Assembly: GCA_963422445.2 (NCBI GenBank)
Contig: OY729512.2
Location: 4,154,001 to 4,218,000 of the forward strand
Reading direction: 5' to 3'
DNA from: G963422445 sp963422445
GTDB taxonomy: Bacteria > Pseudomonadota > Alphaproteobacteria > Thalassobaculales > Thalassobaculaceae
Length of the DNA: 64,000 nt
Shown here: in pieces, positions 35,523-45,978 of the stretch
Position numbering within the stretch: position 1 is the stretch's first letter
How the letters are laid out: each line of letters begins with the position of its first letter
Made by a program: the position numbers and the translations under genes
Notes under the pieces: generated by a model
Told to the model about the DNA's origin: nothing
The model's database searches: none
What the model saw: only the letters and a program-made list of their open reading frames with translations

Positions 35523-36696
35523 GTGTCCCGTTCTCGTAATTCGTACAATTCTGAGGGGGTTTGCGATGCGGGGGCACTGTGATGCGACGGTCGGTGGAGA
35601 TCAAGCTGGGTGAAGTTGAGCGTAGCGAGCTGGAACGGCTTGCACGGGGCCGAAAGGTCTGGCGGTCCCTGTCGGATCGGGCGCACATTGTGCTTCTGGC
35701 AGCCGAGGGGCTGACCAACGTGCAAATCGCCAACGCGCTCGACATCAACAATCTCACCGCCAGGAAGTGGCGCAACCGTTTTGCCGAACAGGGCATGGAC
35801 GGGCTCGAAGACGAGCCGCGGCCCGGCCGCCCGCGGTGCATCGATGATGACGCCGTGGCCGAGGTGGTGCGCAAGACGCTTGAAGAGAAGCCTCGGGATG
35901 CGACGCACTGGAGCACGCGCTCGATGGCCCGCGAAACGGGCTACGCGCCGTCGACGATCCACCGTATCTGGCAGGCCTTTTCGCTGCAGCCGCACCGGCG
36001 CGAGACTTTCAAGCTATCTGCGGACCCCTACTTCGTGGACAAGGTGCGCGACATCGTCGGGCTCTACGTGGACCCGCCGCAGCATGCCATGGTGCTCTGT
36101 CTGGACGAGAAATCCCAGGTTCAGGCCCTTGATCGCACCCAGCCACTGCTGCCGCTGCGCCCTGGCCAGATCGAGCGACGCACCCATGACGACAAGCGCA
36201 ACGGCACGACCTCGCTGTTCGCCGCCCTCGACATCGCCACCGGCGCGGTCATCGGCAAGTGCTTCCGCCGCCACCGAAGCCGGGAGTTCCGCAGGTTCCT
36301 GGACCACGTCGAGGCCAACGTGCCCGAGGATCTCGACATCCACATCGTCATGGACAACTACTCGACGCACAAGACGAAGGAAGTCCGCGACGGGTTCGCC
36401 AAGCGGCCTTGCTGGCACGTGCACTTCACCCCGACATCTGCCTCATGGCTCAACCAGGTGGAGAGGTTCTTCGCCAATCTGACGGAGAAGCAGATCAGGC
36501 GCGGGGTGCACCGCTCGACCGTCGAGCTCGAGCAGGCGATCACCGAGTATATCGAGGCGGTCAACGAGGACCCCAAGCCGTTCCGATGGCACAAGTCGGC
36601 CGGCGAAATCCTCGCCGCCATCAAGCGCTTCTGACTGAGAACCCGCGAACTCGCGCCAACTCACTCATAACTGTGCGAACTTCGGAATCAGGACAC
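35523..36696 (+). mobile_element. IS630-family element, copy C (1174 bp, divergent)
   Basis: The TA target is duplicated at 35521-35522 and 36697-36698. Ends GTGTCC and GGACAC. It is related to copies A and B but clearly diverged in both DNA and protein, so it is an older or independent arrival. Confidence 0.92.
35561..36634 (+). CDS. IS630-family transposase (copy C)
   Basis: 357 residues. Helix-turn-helix LTNVQIANALDINNLTARKW; DDE segments LCLDEKSQVQALDR, IHIVMDNYSTHK and LNQVERFFANLTEK. Intact frame; it ends KRF, lacking the short C-terminal tail of copies A and B. Confidence 0.93.
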   Translation: MRCGGTVMRRSVEIKLGEVERSELERLARGRKVWRSLSDRAHIVLLAAEGLTNVQIANALDINNLTARKWRNRFAEQGMDGLEDEPRPGRPRCIDDDAVAEVVRKTLEEKPRDATHWSTRSMARETGYAPSTIHRIWQAFSLQPHRRETFKLSADPYFVDKVRDIVGLYVDPPQHAMVLCLDEKSQVQALDRTQPLLPLRPGQIERRTHDDKRNGTTSLFAALDIATGAVIGKCFRRHRSREFRRFLDHVEANVPEDLDIHIVMDNYSTHKTKEVRDGFAKRPCWHVHFTPTSASWLNQVERFFANLTEKQIRRGVHRSTVELEQAITEYIEAVNEDPKPFRWHKSAGEILAAIKRF

Positions 36697-36878
36697 TAAG
36701 GTGCGCATATCTGTCTTGATTGTCGAGCGCCGATGCAATGCGCAAAATGCGCCGAAAATGCATCCGAGTTCGAGTATTTCCCGGATTCCCGATAATACGC
36801 TTCCCAGGCTTTCCACAGATTCTCCGCACGACTGTTGCGAAATGCCTCATTTCGTACCGCGAAGCGGTTCCTTCTCAT
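36696..36878 (-). CDS. Possible small ORF or remnant between the aminotransferase and IS630 copy C
   Basis: A 60-codon frame (RNEAFRNSRAENLWKAWEAY ... SNSDAFSAHF) starts at an ATG that overlaps the stop of a preceding 32-codon frame by ATGA. The peptide looks protein-like but has no family I know, and its stop lies exactly at the IS630 edge. The remaining sequence of 36697-36962 holds nothing else recognisable. Confidence 0.25.
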   Translation of the reverse strand: MRRNRFAVRNEAFRNSRAENLWKAWEAYYRESGKYSNSDAFSAHFAHCIGARQSRQICAP

Positions 36879-36962
36879 ACCTTCGCACAGTCTGCCAGCG
36901 CCACGGCTAGTTTCGAATTCGCCTGGTTCCAGAACTTCAGCGACTTCGCCGCCCGATACTGG

Positions 36963-38138
36963 TCAATGCCCACCGATAACTGTCTCGAGCGCATTCAGTG
37001 CCGCATTCAGCGTTTCCGGTGTCGAGGCATAGCAAAGCCGGAGATAGCTCTCGCCAGCGGGACCGAACGCGCTGCCCGGCGCCAGACCAACATTGCAGCG
37101 ATCGATGATCTCCTTGCAGAAGGCAAGTGAATCGGTCATCCCGTCAACCGCGAAGAACGCATAGAATGCACCATGGGGCCGAATCGCCCGCACCCGCGGC
37201 CAGCGCTCCAGGCGATCATACACGATGTCTCGCCCGACCTGACACCGTTCGCGCAAATCACGAATGACATCGTCGCCATCTTCCAGGGCCGTGATGCCGG
37301 CCCTCTGGATGAACTGGGGCACGCCTGAGGTCGTGAGCTGGATGATTTTTGCCATGGTCGGCCCAAGCCCCTCCGGATGCACCACCCAACCGAGCCGCCA
37401 CCCGGTCATCAACCAGGACTTCGAAAAACTGTTGACCGCGATGACCTTGTCGTCGGCTCTTGCAATCTGAAGCATTGACGCCGCAACGGTCCGATCGAAC
37501 ACCAACGAATGATAGACTTCGTCCGCAACGATCCAGATCCCGCGGGCCCGGGCAAAGTCCAGCAAAGTGGCCTGATCCTCTTCCGGCATGATCCAGCCCG
37601 TCGGGTTGCTGGGTGAATTCACGAATATTGCCTTGGTCCGCTCCGTCACGGCCCCGAACAGTTCGTCGAGATCAAGATGCCAACTGTCTTCCGTCAACCG
37701 GACCGCAGCATGAGTCACGATCCCGTCATAGAGCTCGACCGCGGAGTAGATGTTCGGCCAGACCGGTCCGACCACGACAACCTCGTCGCCCGGATCAAGC
37801 AGAATCTGCATGATAAGGGAAATCGCCATCATTCCGGAGTTCGTCACACTGATACGGCCATCACCGAGGGCAACACTGAAGGTTCGCCGGTGATAAGCCT
37901 TGAGCGCATCGCGAAGCGCAACGATGCCGCTCTGATCTGTATAGAATGTCTCGCCCCTGAGCATTGCCTCATGCGCGGCATTGCTGATGAACTCCGGGGT
38001 CGGTACATCACCCTCACCGAACCACAGCGGGATCAGGCCCTGTCGCCCCCAGCCATGATTGGCAATTTCGAGGATATCCGTTTCCGGCAGGGCATTGACC
38101 GTCTTGCGCAAACTCGAAAGATCAAAGGTGTTCGACAT
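36963..38138 (-). CDS. Class I/II pyridoxal-phosphate aminotransferase
   Basis: A 391-residue fold-type I PLP enzyme. The key lysine is K240 in NSFSKSWLMTGWRLGW; NSPSNPTGW and WIVADEVYHSLVF carry the cofactor-contacting Asn and Asp/Tyr; the C-terminal arginine is in SYLRLCYA. It transfers an amino group from an amino acid to a 2-oxo acid; the donor is not predictable. The frame extends to 38468, but ATG 38138 with GGTGGAAG upstream begins the family-like N-terminus (MSNTFDLSSLRKTVNAL). It is divergent from the phosphatase pair at 38297. Confidence 0.88.
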   Translation of the reverse strand: MSNTFDLSSLRKTVNALPETDILEIANHGWGRQGLIPLWFGEGDVPTPEFISNAAHEAMLRGETFYTDQSGIVALRDALKAYHRRTFSVALGDGRISVTNSGMMAISLIMQILLDPGDEVVVVGPVWPNIYSAVELYDGIVTHAAVRLTEDSWHLDLDELFGAVTERTKAIFVNSPSNPTGWIMPEEDQATLLDFARARGIWIVADEVYHSLVFDRTVAASMLQIARADDKVIAVNSFSKSWLMTGWRLGWVVHPEGLGPTMAKIIQLTTSGVPQFIQRAGITALEDGDDVIRDLRERCQVGRDIVYDRLERWPRVRAIRPHGAFYAFFAVDGMTDSLAFCKEIIDRCNVGLAPGSAFGPAGESYLRLCYASTPETLNAALNALETVIGGH

Positions 38139-38296
38139 GTGCTGCTTCCACCAATCACGCAGGCTCGTTCGGGCACGAAACATCCCGATTTCCGTCGATT
38201 GTCGCACATACCCGATTACGGATGGCGGTGGGACTTGGGCGATCGCGTCCGGAATGATAAAAGCCGCCATCCGACCATATTTCGACATCCCGGCAG

Positions 38297-38902
38297 ATGA
38301 CAGCAACCATCTACCTTGTTCGTCATGGCGAAACAACCTGGAACCGTAGCGGCCGCATGCATGGGCGCGGCGATTCCCCTCTAACGCTGCATGGCGCCCG
38401 GCAGGCTGAAAGCACCGGGCAACATCTTCAGGCAAGACTGGATGGCACTGATATCCGGTTCTGGTCAAGTCCGCAGGGCCGGTCGCGTCAGACGACCGCG
38501 ATCATCTGCGATGTCCTGAGCCATGACTATGAGGAGGTTGTATTCGATGACCGCCTTGCAGATATCTCACTCGGTGACCGTGACGGTTATGCCGGCTGGG
38601 CCCAGCTGGCGCAGGATTATCCCGAAGAAGCGGAGCAACGGCGTCTGAATCCATGGCATTATCGGCATCCGAATGGTGAAAGCAGCCAGATGGTGCAGGA
38701 TCGTGTCAGCCCGCTTCTGGCCAGCTGGACTGCGGGTGGCGGCGTTCATGTCGTGGTTTCGCACGGTGTCCCGATCAAGATCCTTCGCGGTCTGTACCTC
38801 GGACTGAGCCAGGAGCAGACCTATCAGCTCGCCCGACCCCAGAATGCCTTTCACCAGCTGCACGGTGACAGAATCGCGGAAATCGGGATCGGTTTGTCTT
38901 GA
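38297..38902 (+). CDS. Histidine phosphatase superfamily protein (first of a tandem pair)
   Basis: 201 residues with the signature YLVRHGETTWN at the N-terminus (phospho-acceptor histidine in RHG) and the second catalytic histidine in VVVSHGVPIK. Members include phosphoglycerate mutases and small-molecule phosphatases; the short length and single domain suggest a phosphatase. It overlaps the next gene by 4 bp, indicating translational coupling. Confidence 0.88.
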   Translation: MTATIYLVRHGETTWNRSGRMHGRGDSPLTLHGARQAESTGQHLQARLDGTDIRFWSSPQGRSRQTTAIICDVLSHDYEEVVFDDRLADISLGDRDGYAGWAQLAQDYPEEAEQRRLNPWHYRHPNGESSQMVQDRVSPLLASWTAGGGVHVVVSHGVPIKILRGLYLGLSQEQTYQLARPQNAFHQLHGDRIAEIGIGLS

Positions 38903-39501
38903 AAACGCTCGGTCCGATCTATTTGTTACGGCACGGCGAGACCATCTGGAATCGCACCCGGCGCCTTCAGGGCCAGAAGGATACGCCGTTGACGCTGAGC
39001 GGTATTCACCAAGCCGAGGCCATGGGCCGCGTTCTGGCCCGCGAACTCGAAGGCATGGGTTCGGTCCTGTTCTTTTCCAGCCCCCTCGGACGGACCTGCC
39101 AGACCGCCAGCATCATCGCCGACATTATCGATTACGATCCTGCTGCAATTGTTCATGACGACCGACTTCTGGAGATCACCTTCGGTATCTGGGACGGTCT
39201 GAACATCGAGGAATTGCGTGCCAACCACGCGGAAACCTGGAATCGCCGAACCGAAGACCGGTGGCGTTTCGTCCCGCCGGACGGCGAGAGCTACGAGCAG
39301 GTCGGCCAGCGGATCGAAGACTTCCTGGCCGACTTGCCCCCGAACCACCCTGTCGTCATCGTCGCGCATGGTGCCCACAACCGGGTATTCAGAGGATTAT
39401 GGCGAGGCCTCGAACCTGAAGAATTTCTCGCGCTTGACGAACCACAGGATGGATTTTACCGCCTCGACACCGGCCGGACCGAACGCTTCATCTCGTCTTG
39501 A
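38899..39501 (+). CDS. Histidine phosphatase superfamily protein (second of a tandem pair)
   Basis: 200 residues, a paralogue of the gene just before it: YLLRHGETIWNRTRRLQG at the N-terminus and VVIVAHGAHNRVFRG for the second histidine. The start is a TTG at 38899 overlapping the upstream TGA. The pair probably arose by duplication and may act on related phosphoesters. Confidence 0.87.
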   Translation: MKTLGPIYLLRHGETIWNRTRRLQGQKDTPLTLSGIHQAEAMGRVLARELEGMGSVLFFSSPLGRTCQTASIIADIIDYDPAAIVHDDRLLEITFGIWDGLNIEELRANHAETWNRRTEDRWRFVPPDGESYEQVGQRIEDFLADLPPNHPVVIVAHGAHNRVFRGLWRGLEPEEFLALDEPQDGFYRLDTGRTERFISS

Positions 39502-39512
39502 TCCACGCCGCC

Positions 39513-40358
39513 TCAAACTCGCCTTATGCTTGTTACGGCAAGATTCATCGAAGCGATGCGCGCAAGAAAATCACCCAGAGGTTCCTCGGCGACAGCCATA
39601 TGATGGGCATTGGCATGAATTACCGTGCCGGGTGCCGACAGGATTGCGACATGCCCTTTCAGAAAGAACAGATCACCGGGCACCGCCGACGCCACACCAC
39701 CGTCGATCATGCGACCGACCGACCGTTCCTGCTGATCGGAATCCCGCGGCGTGGATCGGCCCGACCGCGCGAAAGCCAGCTGCACCAGGGCCGAACAGTC
39801 CAGTCCGAGGGCAGACCGTCCACCCCAGAGATAAGGGGTTTCCAGAAATCGACGGGCGGTAACAACAGGATCAGCGACGGTTTGTCCAATTTCTGCAAGA
39901 TGCTGCCGATAGATCCAACCGCCAGCATCGGTTCGGACAAAGCCATAGCATAGATCGGTGACGACGATCCGGCTCGTCATATGCAGTGTCCGCACGGGCT
40001 CCGTCTTGAGATCCGGCTCCGTATAAACGGTGCTCCGCAACGCCACGACCTCATGGCTTGCAGCGCCTGTCGGCGCCGTCAGGCTGTCGCTCCTCGCATA
40101 TCCGACATAACCGTCCGTCTGGCATTGGCCCCAGGCCCATGATCCATCATCGTCATAGACCGTGAAGATTTCACCAAACAGAAGTTCGGAAATTCGACCT
40201 GTCGCGGCGTCTGGAGCAGCGCGGAGCGCTACCACGGCAGCGCCAACCTTGCAATTGACGCCGTCAGCGTAGCGCTCGCGAGCAACCTGATCGCGAAGAA
40301 ACGACGCTGCCAGATCTGCCCTGACCGGACAGCCCCTCGGATCGAGGTCAGTCTGCAT
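39513..40358 (-). CDS. NlpC/P60-family cysteine peptidase with SH3-like domains
   Basis: 281 residues. The N-terminal half contains SH3b-like segments (FGEIFTVYDDDGSWAWGQ, VALRSTVYTEPD); the C-terminal half is the NlpC/P60 hydrolase with catalytic C188 in GLDCSALVQ and H236 in KGHVAIL. The layout resembles gamma-D-glutamyl-L-diamino acid endopeptidases (YkfC-like) that cut recycled or imported murein peptides. There is no signal peptide, so it is probably cytoplasmic. The frame is open to 40457, but ATG 40358 fits the family better. Confidence 0.85.
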   Translation of the reverse strand: MQTDLDPRGCPVRADLAASFLRDQVARERYADGVNCKVGAAVVALRAAPDAATGRISELLFGEIFTVYDDDGSWAWGQCQTDGYVGYARSDSLTAPTGAASHEVVALRSTVYTEPDLKTEPVRTLHMTSRIVVTDLCYGFVRTDAGGWIYRQHLAEIGQTVADPVVTARRFLETPYLWGGRSALGLDCSALVQLAFARSGRSTPRDSDQQERSVGRMIDGGVASAVPGDLFFLKGHVAILSAPGTVIHANAHHMAVAEEPLGDFLARIASMNLAVTSIRRV

Positions 40359-40957
40359 TAATGTCTTCTCGTCTCGTTTCGAAAGGGTATAATATACCGG
40401 ATTACTCAGCCTCTTCTGGATGGACCCACTGCGCTGATTGAGTTTTCTCGGTTCCATTCCGTCTTAGATGGGCCCCACATGAACGACCGCGCGATGTTCA
40501 CCGGCGTGTTCGGGAATCGGCTCGATATCGGGATAGTCACGGCGACCCCACGCCAAATCACTTGGCGTGGAATCATCTTGAAGGGTTTGTCCGGCACCTT
40601 GTATGCCATTGCACCCCCTATCATGATGCGCAGTTTATCCAGGCAGTGGGCTCCGTCAATTCCTGTTTGGGTAAACCGCTATATAATCCCCCGCAGGCCA
40701 GCGCAGCCCGGTCCTCGACCGGTTGGCCGGGCAGGCCATGGAAGTGGGGAACGAAGTTCTCGACCCGCACCAACTCAAAGCCCCGTCCGGCAGCGTTCGC
40801 CAGGCATCCAGCACCGGCGAGCGGCACCAAGGGCTCCGAAAGCACCGAAGGCGCGCGTAGGGTCCGTTTCCCATCTTGGCGGGACGCACCGCCAGCAACC
40901 ACTTTCAGGGACTATATTACTGTTCACCAACATGGTGTAGTGTGGTGAAAAATGCGT
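40359..40957 (-). other. Region with possible gene remnants, not identified
   Basis: About 600 bp. A minus-strand frame 40406-40609 starts MAYKVPDKPFKMIPRQVIWR after the RBS-like AGGGGG and could be a small gene of about 67 residues. A second frame, 40621-40902, contains protein-like text (VRVENFVPHFHGLPGQPVED). Neither resembles a family I know. The stretch ends at the IS5 copy B. Confidence 0.25.
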
Positions 40958-41809
40958 CTAGATAGTGTCGTCATGAGTGATGTTTATCTGTCCTATCTGT
41001 CGAATTCACTCGATGGTTCTTGGATGCGACTCATGGGATTGGCTCATCGGCGTCACGACATTTCGGATAGGGTCTGGCTGTTGTTGGAGCCTCATCTGCC
41101 TGGCCGAGCGGGACGTTGGGGTGGGGTGGCGCAGGATAATCGACGGTTCATTAATGCGATCTTCTGGATTCTGCGTACCGGCGCTCCCTGGCGTGATGTG
41201 CCGCCAGACTATGGAGACTGGAAAAATACCCATCGTCGGTTCTGTCGCTGGCGGGACAAGGGGCTCTGGGGGGCGTTGCTGGAGCCTCTGGTGGATGAGC
41301 CGGACGATGAGTGGCTGATGATTGACGCCAGTCATCTCAAGGTCCATCCCCATGCGAGCGGTGCGGTCGGCGGCACTCAGGCGATGGATCGCACAAAAGG
41401 GGGCTGAACACGACGCTGCACCTGGCTGTGGACGCGCATGGGATGCCGGTGCGGGTGTTGGTGACCGAGGGGACGGCAGCAGATTGCAGTCAAGCGGTCG
41501 AGCTGATTGAAGGGATAGATGCCGAGTATTTGTTGGCGGACAAGGCCTATGACACGAATGCCATCCTGTCTTATTGTGAGGAGCATGAAGTTATTCCAGT
41601 GGTTCCGCCGAAGCGCAACCGCAAGCACCCCAGAGCGTATGATGTCCCTCTCTACCGGCACCGGCATTTGGTGGAGAACGCGTTTCTGTGGCTCAAGCGC
41701 TGGCGTGGGATTGCCACGCGATACGCCAAGAATGCCGCATCGTTCCTCGCCGCGGTGCAGATTCGGTGTCTGGCGCTCTGGGCTGGTATTTCGTGACGAC
41801 ACTATCTAG
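40958..41809 (+). mobile_element. IS5-family (IS427-type) element, copy B
   Basis: The ends are CTAGATAGTGTCGTCA (40958) and TGACGACACTATCTAG (to 41809). The outer CTAG is probably part of the target duplication. It belongs to the same group as the copy at 18022 but is a different element. Confidence 0.88.
40973..41796 (+). CDS. IS5-family transposase, two overlapping frames
   Basis: OrfA runs to 41407 (GLAHRRHDISDRVWLLLEPH ... WLMIDASHLKVHPHASG, first D). OrfB is in the -1 frame to 41796 (LHLAVDAHGMPVRVLVTEG ... YLLADKAYDTNAI, second D; HLVENAFLWLKRWRG, E). Frameshifting is normal in this group, so it can be intact. Confidence 0.87.
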
Positions 41810-41928
41810 GGCCGCAATGCAATAAAAGGACTTAAGAGAGACAGGCAAAGCATGAAACCCGACGGGTGGCATCCGTGCATGCATCGATCAACTTTCCACC
41901 AGATATCTACGAGGTTCTGGAACATCTA

Positions 41929-43150
41929 ATACCAAACGCAAGTCATATGAACCGATACAGTGAGGCATCGGGATCAGCACGATGGGGCTACGGCCCAGCT
42001 GCGCCGGGTCGTATTGGTGATGACGTCGGGCTGGTCGGTCAGCCATTGCCACCCCGTCCAGCAGGCGTCCCTCAGGGCGGAGACATCCTTGAACACGCGG
42101 TTGGCGAAGCGGTTCGATTTCAGGAACAGAATGATCTGCTCCATCGGATTGAGTTCCGGACTGTAGGGCGGCAGATGCACGAGCGTCAGGTTGGGGGGAA
42201 CGAGAAGGTCGCCCGAGCGATGCCAGCCCGCCCCGTCCAGCACAATCACGCCGTGCGCACCCGGCGCCACGGCCGCGCCGATCGCCGCCAGATGCTCGTT
42301 CATCGACGCCGTGTTCGCCCTGTCCGCCACGTGGGCGATGCCGACGCCGCGCTCTGCGCAGGTGGCGCCGAACAGATAGACGTAGCCATAGCGATGGTCG
42401 CGCAGGATGCGCGGACGCTGCTTCCCATTCGCCCAGACCCGTGTCGTCATCCCCTTCTGGCCGATGCGCGCTTCGTCCTGGAACCAGATTTCTATCGGAC
42501 CCGCCAGCGCCTCAGAGCTGAGCGCCGACGTCAACTGTGCCTCGAACTCCGCCACGAACGACCTCTGCCGCTCCGCGTCGGCTTTGGGGTGGACCGGCCG
42601 CCCCGAGACAAAGCGAAACCCGGCCCTTCGGAGCATCATACGGGCACCGCTCTCCGTATAGATGACCCCGAAGGCCTCCTCGATTTTCCGTAAGATGTCC
42701 TGAACGCGCCAGCGCGTCACACCGTCCCGCTCAAGCTCGGGACCCGCCTCGATCCAGGCGCCGATCTCGGCGATCTGCGCGTCCGTCAACCGGCCCTCGC
42801 TCCCGCCGCGCGGGAGATCCGCGAGGCCGTCGAAGCCCTCCGTGTTGTAGCGCAACACCCAGTCGCGCAGGATTTGAAGCTCCATGCCCTGCGCCCGAGC
42901 CGCCTCCGTGCGAGACGCACCCTCCATGATCATGGCGAGCGCACGCGCGCGCGACGCTTGCTTCGCGTCCCCGCAGTGCCTCGAAAGCGCGTGGAGCTCG
43001 TCCGCTGTGTGTGCCGTCCAGGTTATCGGCGTTGCCGCACTCATCGTCATCCTCCGGCGCTGGTGAGTCGATCACCACAGTCTATGAAGGTCGTCCGGAC
43101 CGTCACCCCAACATATTGGGATGGTGAGTCAATTTGGAGCGCGCTTGGTA
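41929..43150 (-). mobile_element. IS630-family element, copy D (different subgroup)
   Basis: TA dinucleotides lie at 41927-41928 and 43151-43152, with inner ends ATACCAAACGC on the left and GCGCTTGGTA on the right. The boundaries are supported by the exact restoration of the ribbon-helix-helix frame when the element is removed. Confidence 0.85.
41974..43050 (-). CDS. IS630-family transposase (copy D)
   Basis: 358 residues. Winged-helix N-terminus (ASRTEAARAQGMELQILRDW), then DDE parts: IWFQDEARIGQKG (first D), GVIVLDGAGWHRS (second D) and LPPYSPELNPMEQIILFLK (E). Apparently intact. Confidence 0.93.
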   Translation of the reverse strand: MTMSAATPITWTAHTADELHALSRHCGDAKQASRARALAMIMEGASRTEAARAQGMELQILRDWVLRYNTEGFDGLADLPRGGSEGRLTDAQIAEIGAWIEAGPELERDGVTRWRVQDILRKIEEAFGVIYTESGARMMLRRAGFRFVSGRPVHPKADAERQRSFVAEFEAQLTSALSSEALAGPIEIWFQDEARIGQKGMTTRVWANGKQRPRILRDHRYGYVYLFGATCAERGVGIAHVADRANTASMNEHLAAIGAAVAPGAHGVIVLDGAGWHRSGDLLVPPNLTLVHLPPYSPELNPMEQIILFLKSNRFANRVFKDVSALRDACWTGWQWLTDQPDVITNTTRRSWAVAPSC

Positions 43151-43279
43151 TAACCAGACAGAAGAAGGTGTCCCTGGCCTGGGTCGTGCGGGACGCGGTC
43201 GAGCGATACGTCGCCGAACAACAAGAACAATCGGAGCAGAAATGAGAGTCGACAAAGCAAGGCTGACGGAGAACCGCAG

Positions 43280-45975
43280 ATGACCGCAGAGGCGAGCAGC
43301 CTGGCACGTCCGCTCTCGGATCGCATGCAGGCCGCACTGAATTTTCCAAACGGTGCGCGGTTCTACCGCTGCGCCTTGCAGGTTAATCCGTTCGCCTATC
43401 TTGAGACACAAAAGAAGGCGCCACCCTTCAAGTCTGAAGACCAATACAACAAGGCAATCATCGAGACCTGCCATGAAGTCGGCATCGAGGTCATCGCGGT
43501 CACGGATCACTACCGCGTGAAGCATTCGGCAAACCTCGTGTGCGCAGCGCGCAATGCGAATCTCTATGCGTTCAGCGGTTTCGAAGCCGTCACGAAAGAC
43601 GGTGTTCATTTCCTCTGCCTGTTCGATCCGGACAAGGACAAAGTCCTGGAGCGTTTCATCGGGGAGTGCGGCATTCATGACACCGATCAACGGTCACCGA
43701 CGGGCAGCAAAGACTCCATCGCACTGCTTGAATGCGCGAAGAACTGGGGCGCAGTGTGCGTTGCCGCCAATGTAGCCTCCGAAGGCGGTTTGCTAAGGAA
43801 GCTCTCGGGACAATCGAGAGTCAATGTCTGGACCCATCCTGACCTCCTTGCCTGCGCCCTGCCAGGTGCAGTCAGTGACGCGCCGGACGGGATCAGGCCG
43901 ATCCTCGAAAACAAGGACGCCCAGCACAAACGGGACCGTCCCCCTGCGATCCTGAACACTTCGGACGTCAACGACCCGGAGGACCTGAAGAAGGATGGTG
44001 CCTCCTGCTTTATCAAGATGTCCACCGTCTCGGTCGAGGCGTTCCGGCAGGCGTTTCTCGACCCGGACTCCCGGATCCGTCTGCACAGCAATCCGAAGCC
44101 CGAACCCCATGCCGAGTTCCTCGCGATGACCTGGGAAGGCGGGTTCTTGCGCGACACCGCCGTGCACTTCAATGAAAACCTGAATGTGCTGGTAGGCGGA
44201 CGGGGCACCGGCAAATCGACGATGATCGAAAGCATACGCTATGCGCTCGGTCTCGATCCTCTCGGCGAGGAAGCGCGGAAAGCCCATGAGGGCGTGATCC
44301 GCCACGTGCTGCAATCGGGCACAAAGGTCTCGCTGCTTGTGCGATCGCATAAGCCGTCCGAGCGTTGCTACACGATTGAAAGATCTGTGCCGAATCCGCC
44401 CGTCGTGAAGGACGAGGCGGGGGAAGTCCTAGCCTTGTCGCCGCATGAGGTGATGCCAGGGGTAGAAGTTTTCGGGCAACACGAAATATCCGAACTCACG
44501 AAAAGTTCCGAGAAACTTACGCTCCTGCTGGAGCGTTTCGTTGACTGGCCCCCCTCCCTTTCGGGACGGAAGTCGAAAGTGCGTCTGGAATTGGAACGCT
44601 CGCGCAGCCGGATCGTAGATGTGCGCCGTGAGATGAAGCGTCTTGATGAGTGGCTTGCGGCCCTGCCGGGTCTCGAAGAGACGCAAAAGCGGCTCCAGCA
44701 AGCTGGGCTCGAAGAACGGCTGAAGGAAAAGAGCCTGCTCGTTCGTGAGGAGCGGCTGTTCTCCAATCTGGACGAACGACTTGACCAGTACCGTACCCTC
44801 CACAATGAATTTACCGAAGGATTGCCCGTCGATACAGCATTCGTTCCAGCAAGGCTCTTGAAGGGCTGCCGAACACCGACATTCTTTCCGAAATCGAGGG
44901 AATCCTTGAAACGCTGAGCGGGAAACTGAAGACACTCGGTGAACAATTCGGCAAAGCTCTTGCCGAAACCGATCTCGCGATTGCGAAGACGAATTCGCGC
45001 TGGAACGAGCGCCAGGCCGCAATCGAAAAAACCTACGAAAAGCTCCTGCGCGAACTCCAGAAATCAAAGATCGACGGTGCGGAATTCATTCAACTTCGCC
45101 AGCAAATCGAGCAATTACGTCCGCTGAACGACAAGATGGAACGCCTCAAGCGCGATCTGGAAGCGCACGAGGCACAGCGCCGCAACCTTCTGGCAGAGTG
45201 GGCGGACATTGAGGCGGCCGAATACAGGCGATTCGAGACCGCAGCGAAGCGGGTGTCCCGGAAGCTCCGTGACAGGGTGCGGGTCAGAGTTACGATGGCC
45301 GGAAACCGAGACCCGCTCGAACAACTCTTGCGAGAGGTCGGCGGCAATCTTGCCGTCGCGATCGGGCGTCTGCGCGGGCATGACAAACTGTCCCTGCGGG
45401 AATTTGCGCAGCGGTGCCGGGAAGGCAAGGAAGCGCTCAAGAAGCACTACAACCTGCCGTCCGATGCGGCCGAGCGGATCGCACAAGCCAATTTGGACCT
45501 GTTCATGTGTATCGAAGAGCTGGAATTGCCTGCGACAACTGAGATCGAGTTAAACACAGCTCCCGACGGGGAACCGGCCAATTGGCAGACGCTGCAAGCG
45601 CTCTCGACCGGCCAAAAAGCAACCGCCGTCCTGTTGCTCCTGTTGCTTGAATCAGAAGCGCCGCTTGTAGTCGATCAACCTGAAGACGATCTCGATAACC
45701 GCTTCATCACGGAGGGCGTGGTACCGATCATGCGGCAAGAAAAACGCCGCCGCCAGTTCGTCTTGTCGACGCACAACGCTAATATCCCGGTCCTCGGCGA
45801 TGCCGAACTCATCCTCGGACTAGCTGCCACAGGCGAGGCCAGGGAGGGTCAAGCGCGGATCGCGCCGAAGCATATGGCTTCCATCGACTCTGGACCCGTG
45901 CGCGAACTGGTCAAAGAAATCCTCGAAGGCGGCAAGGCCGCCTTCGAGATGCGTCGCTCCAAGTACGGGTTCTGA
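43280..45975 (+). pseudogene. PHP-domain AAA/SMC-like ATPase (Ppl/TrlF-type), frameshifted
   Basis: The first frame runs 43280-44917 and the second from about 44845 to 45975; a single-base deletion near 44843 separates them (ARLLKG versus SSKALEGLPNTDILSEIEG). Together they make a protein of about 898 residues. An N-terminal PHP-like region (VIAVTDHYRV, D76/H77) is followed by an SMC/RecF-type ATPase with Walker A GGRGTGKST at 306-314, a coiled coil, and Walker B LVVDQPEDDLDN near the end. Proteins of this kind are called TrlF-family ATPases and resemble the anti-phage protein Ppl. RBS GGAGAACCGCAG. The frameshift falls in the coiled-coil arm. A sequencing error cannot be excluded. Confidence 0.75.
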
Positions 45976-45978
45976 GGC

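Larger units (their letters stand above)
41866..43245 (+). pseudogene. Ribbon-helix-helix (CopG/Arc-like) regulator, split by an IS630 element
   Basis: The coding parts are 41866-41928 and 43153-43245. Removing the IS and one TA gives VASVHASINFPPDIYEVLEHL joined to TRQKKVSLAWVVRDAVERYV, the usual strand-helix-helix of short CopG-like proteins (about 50 residues). A good ATG at 41852 (MKPDG) is one frame off, which suggests loss of one G in the GGG run. Otherwise GTG at 41866 is the start. It sits immediately before the Ppl-like ATPase gene and was probably its autoregulator or an antitoxin-like partner. Confidence 0.75.
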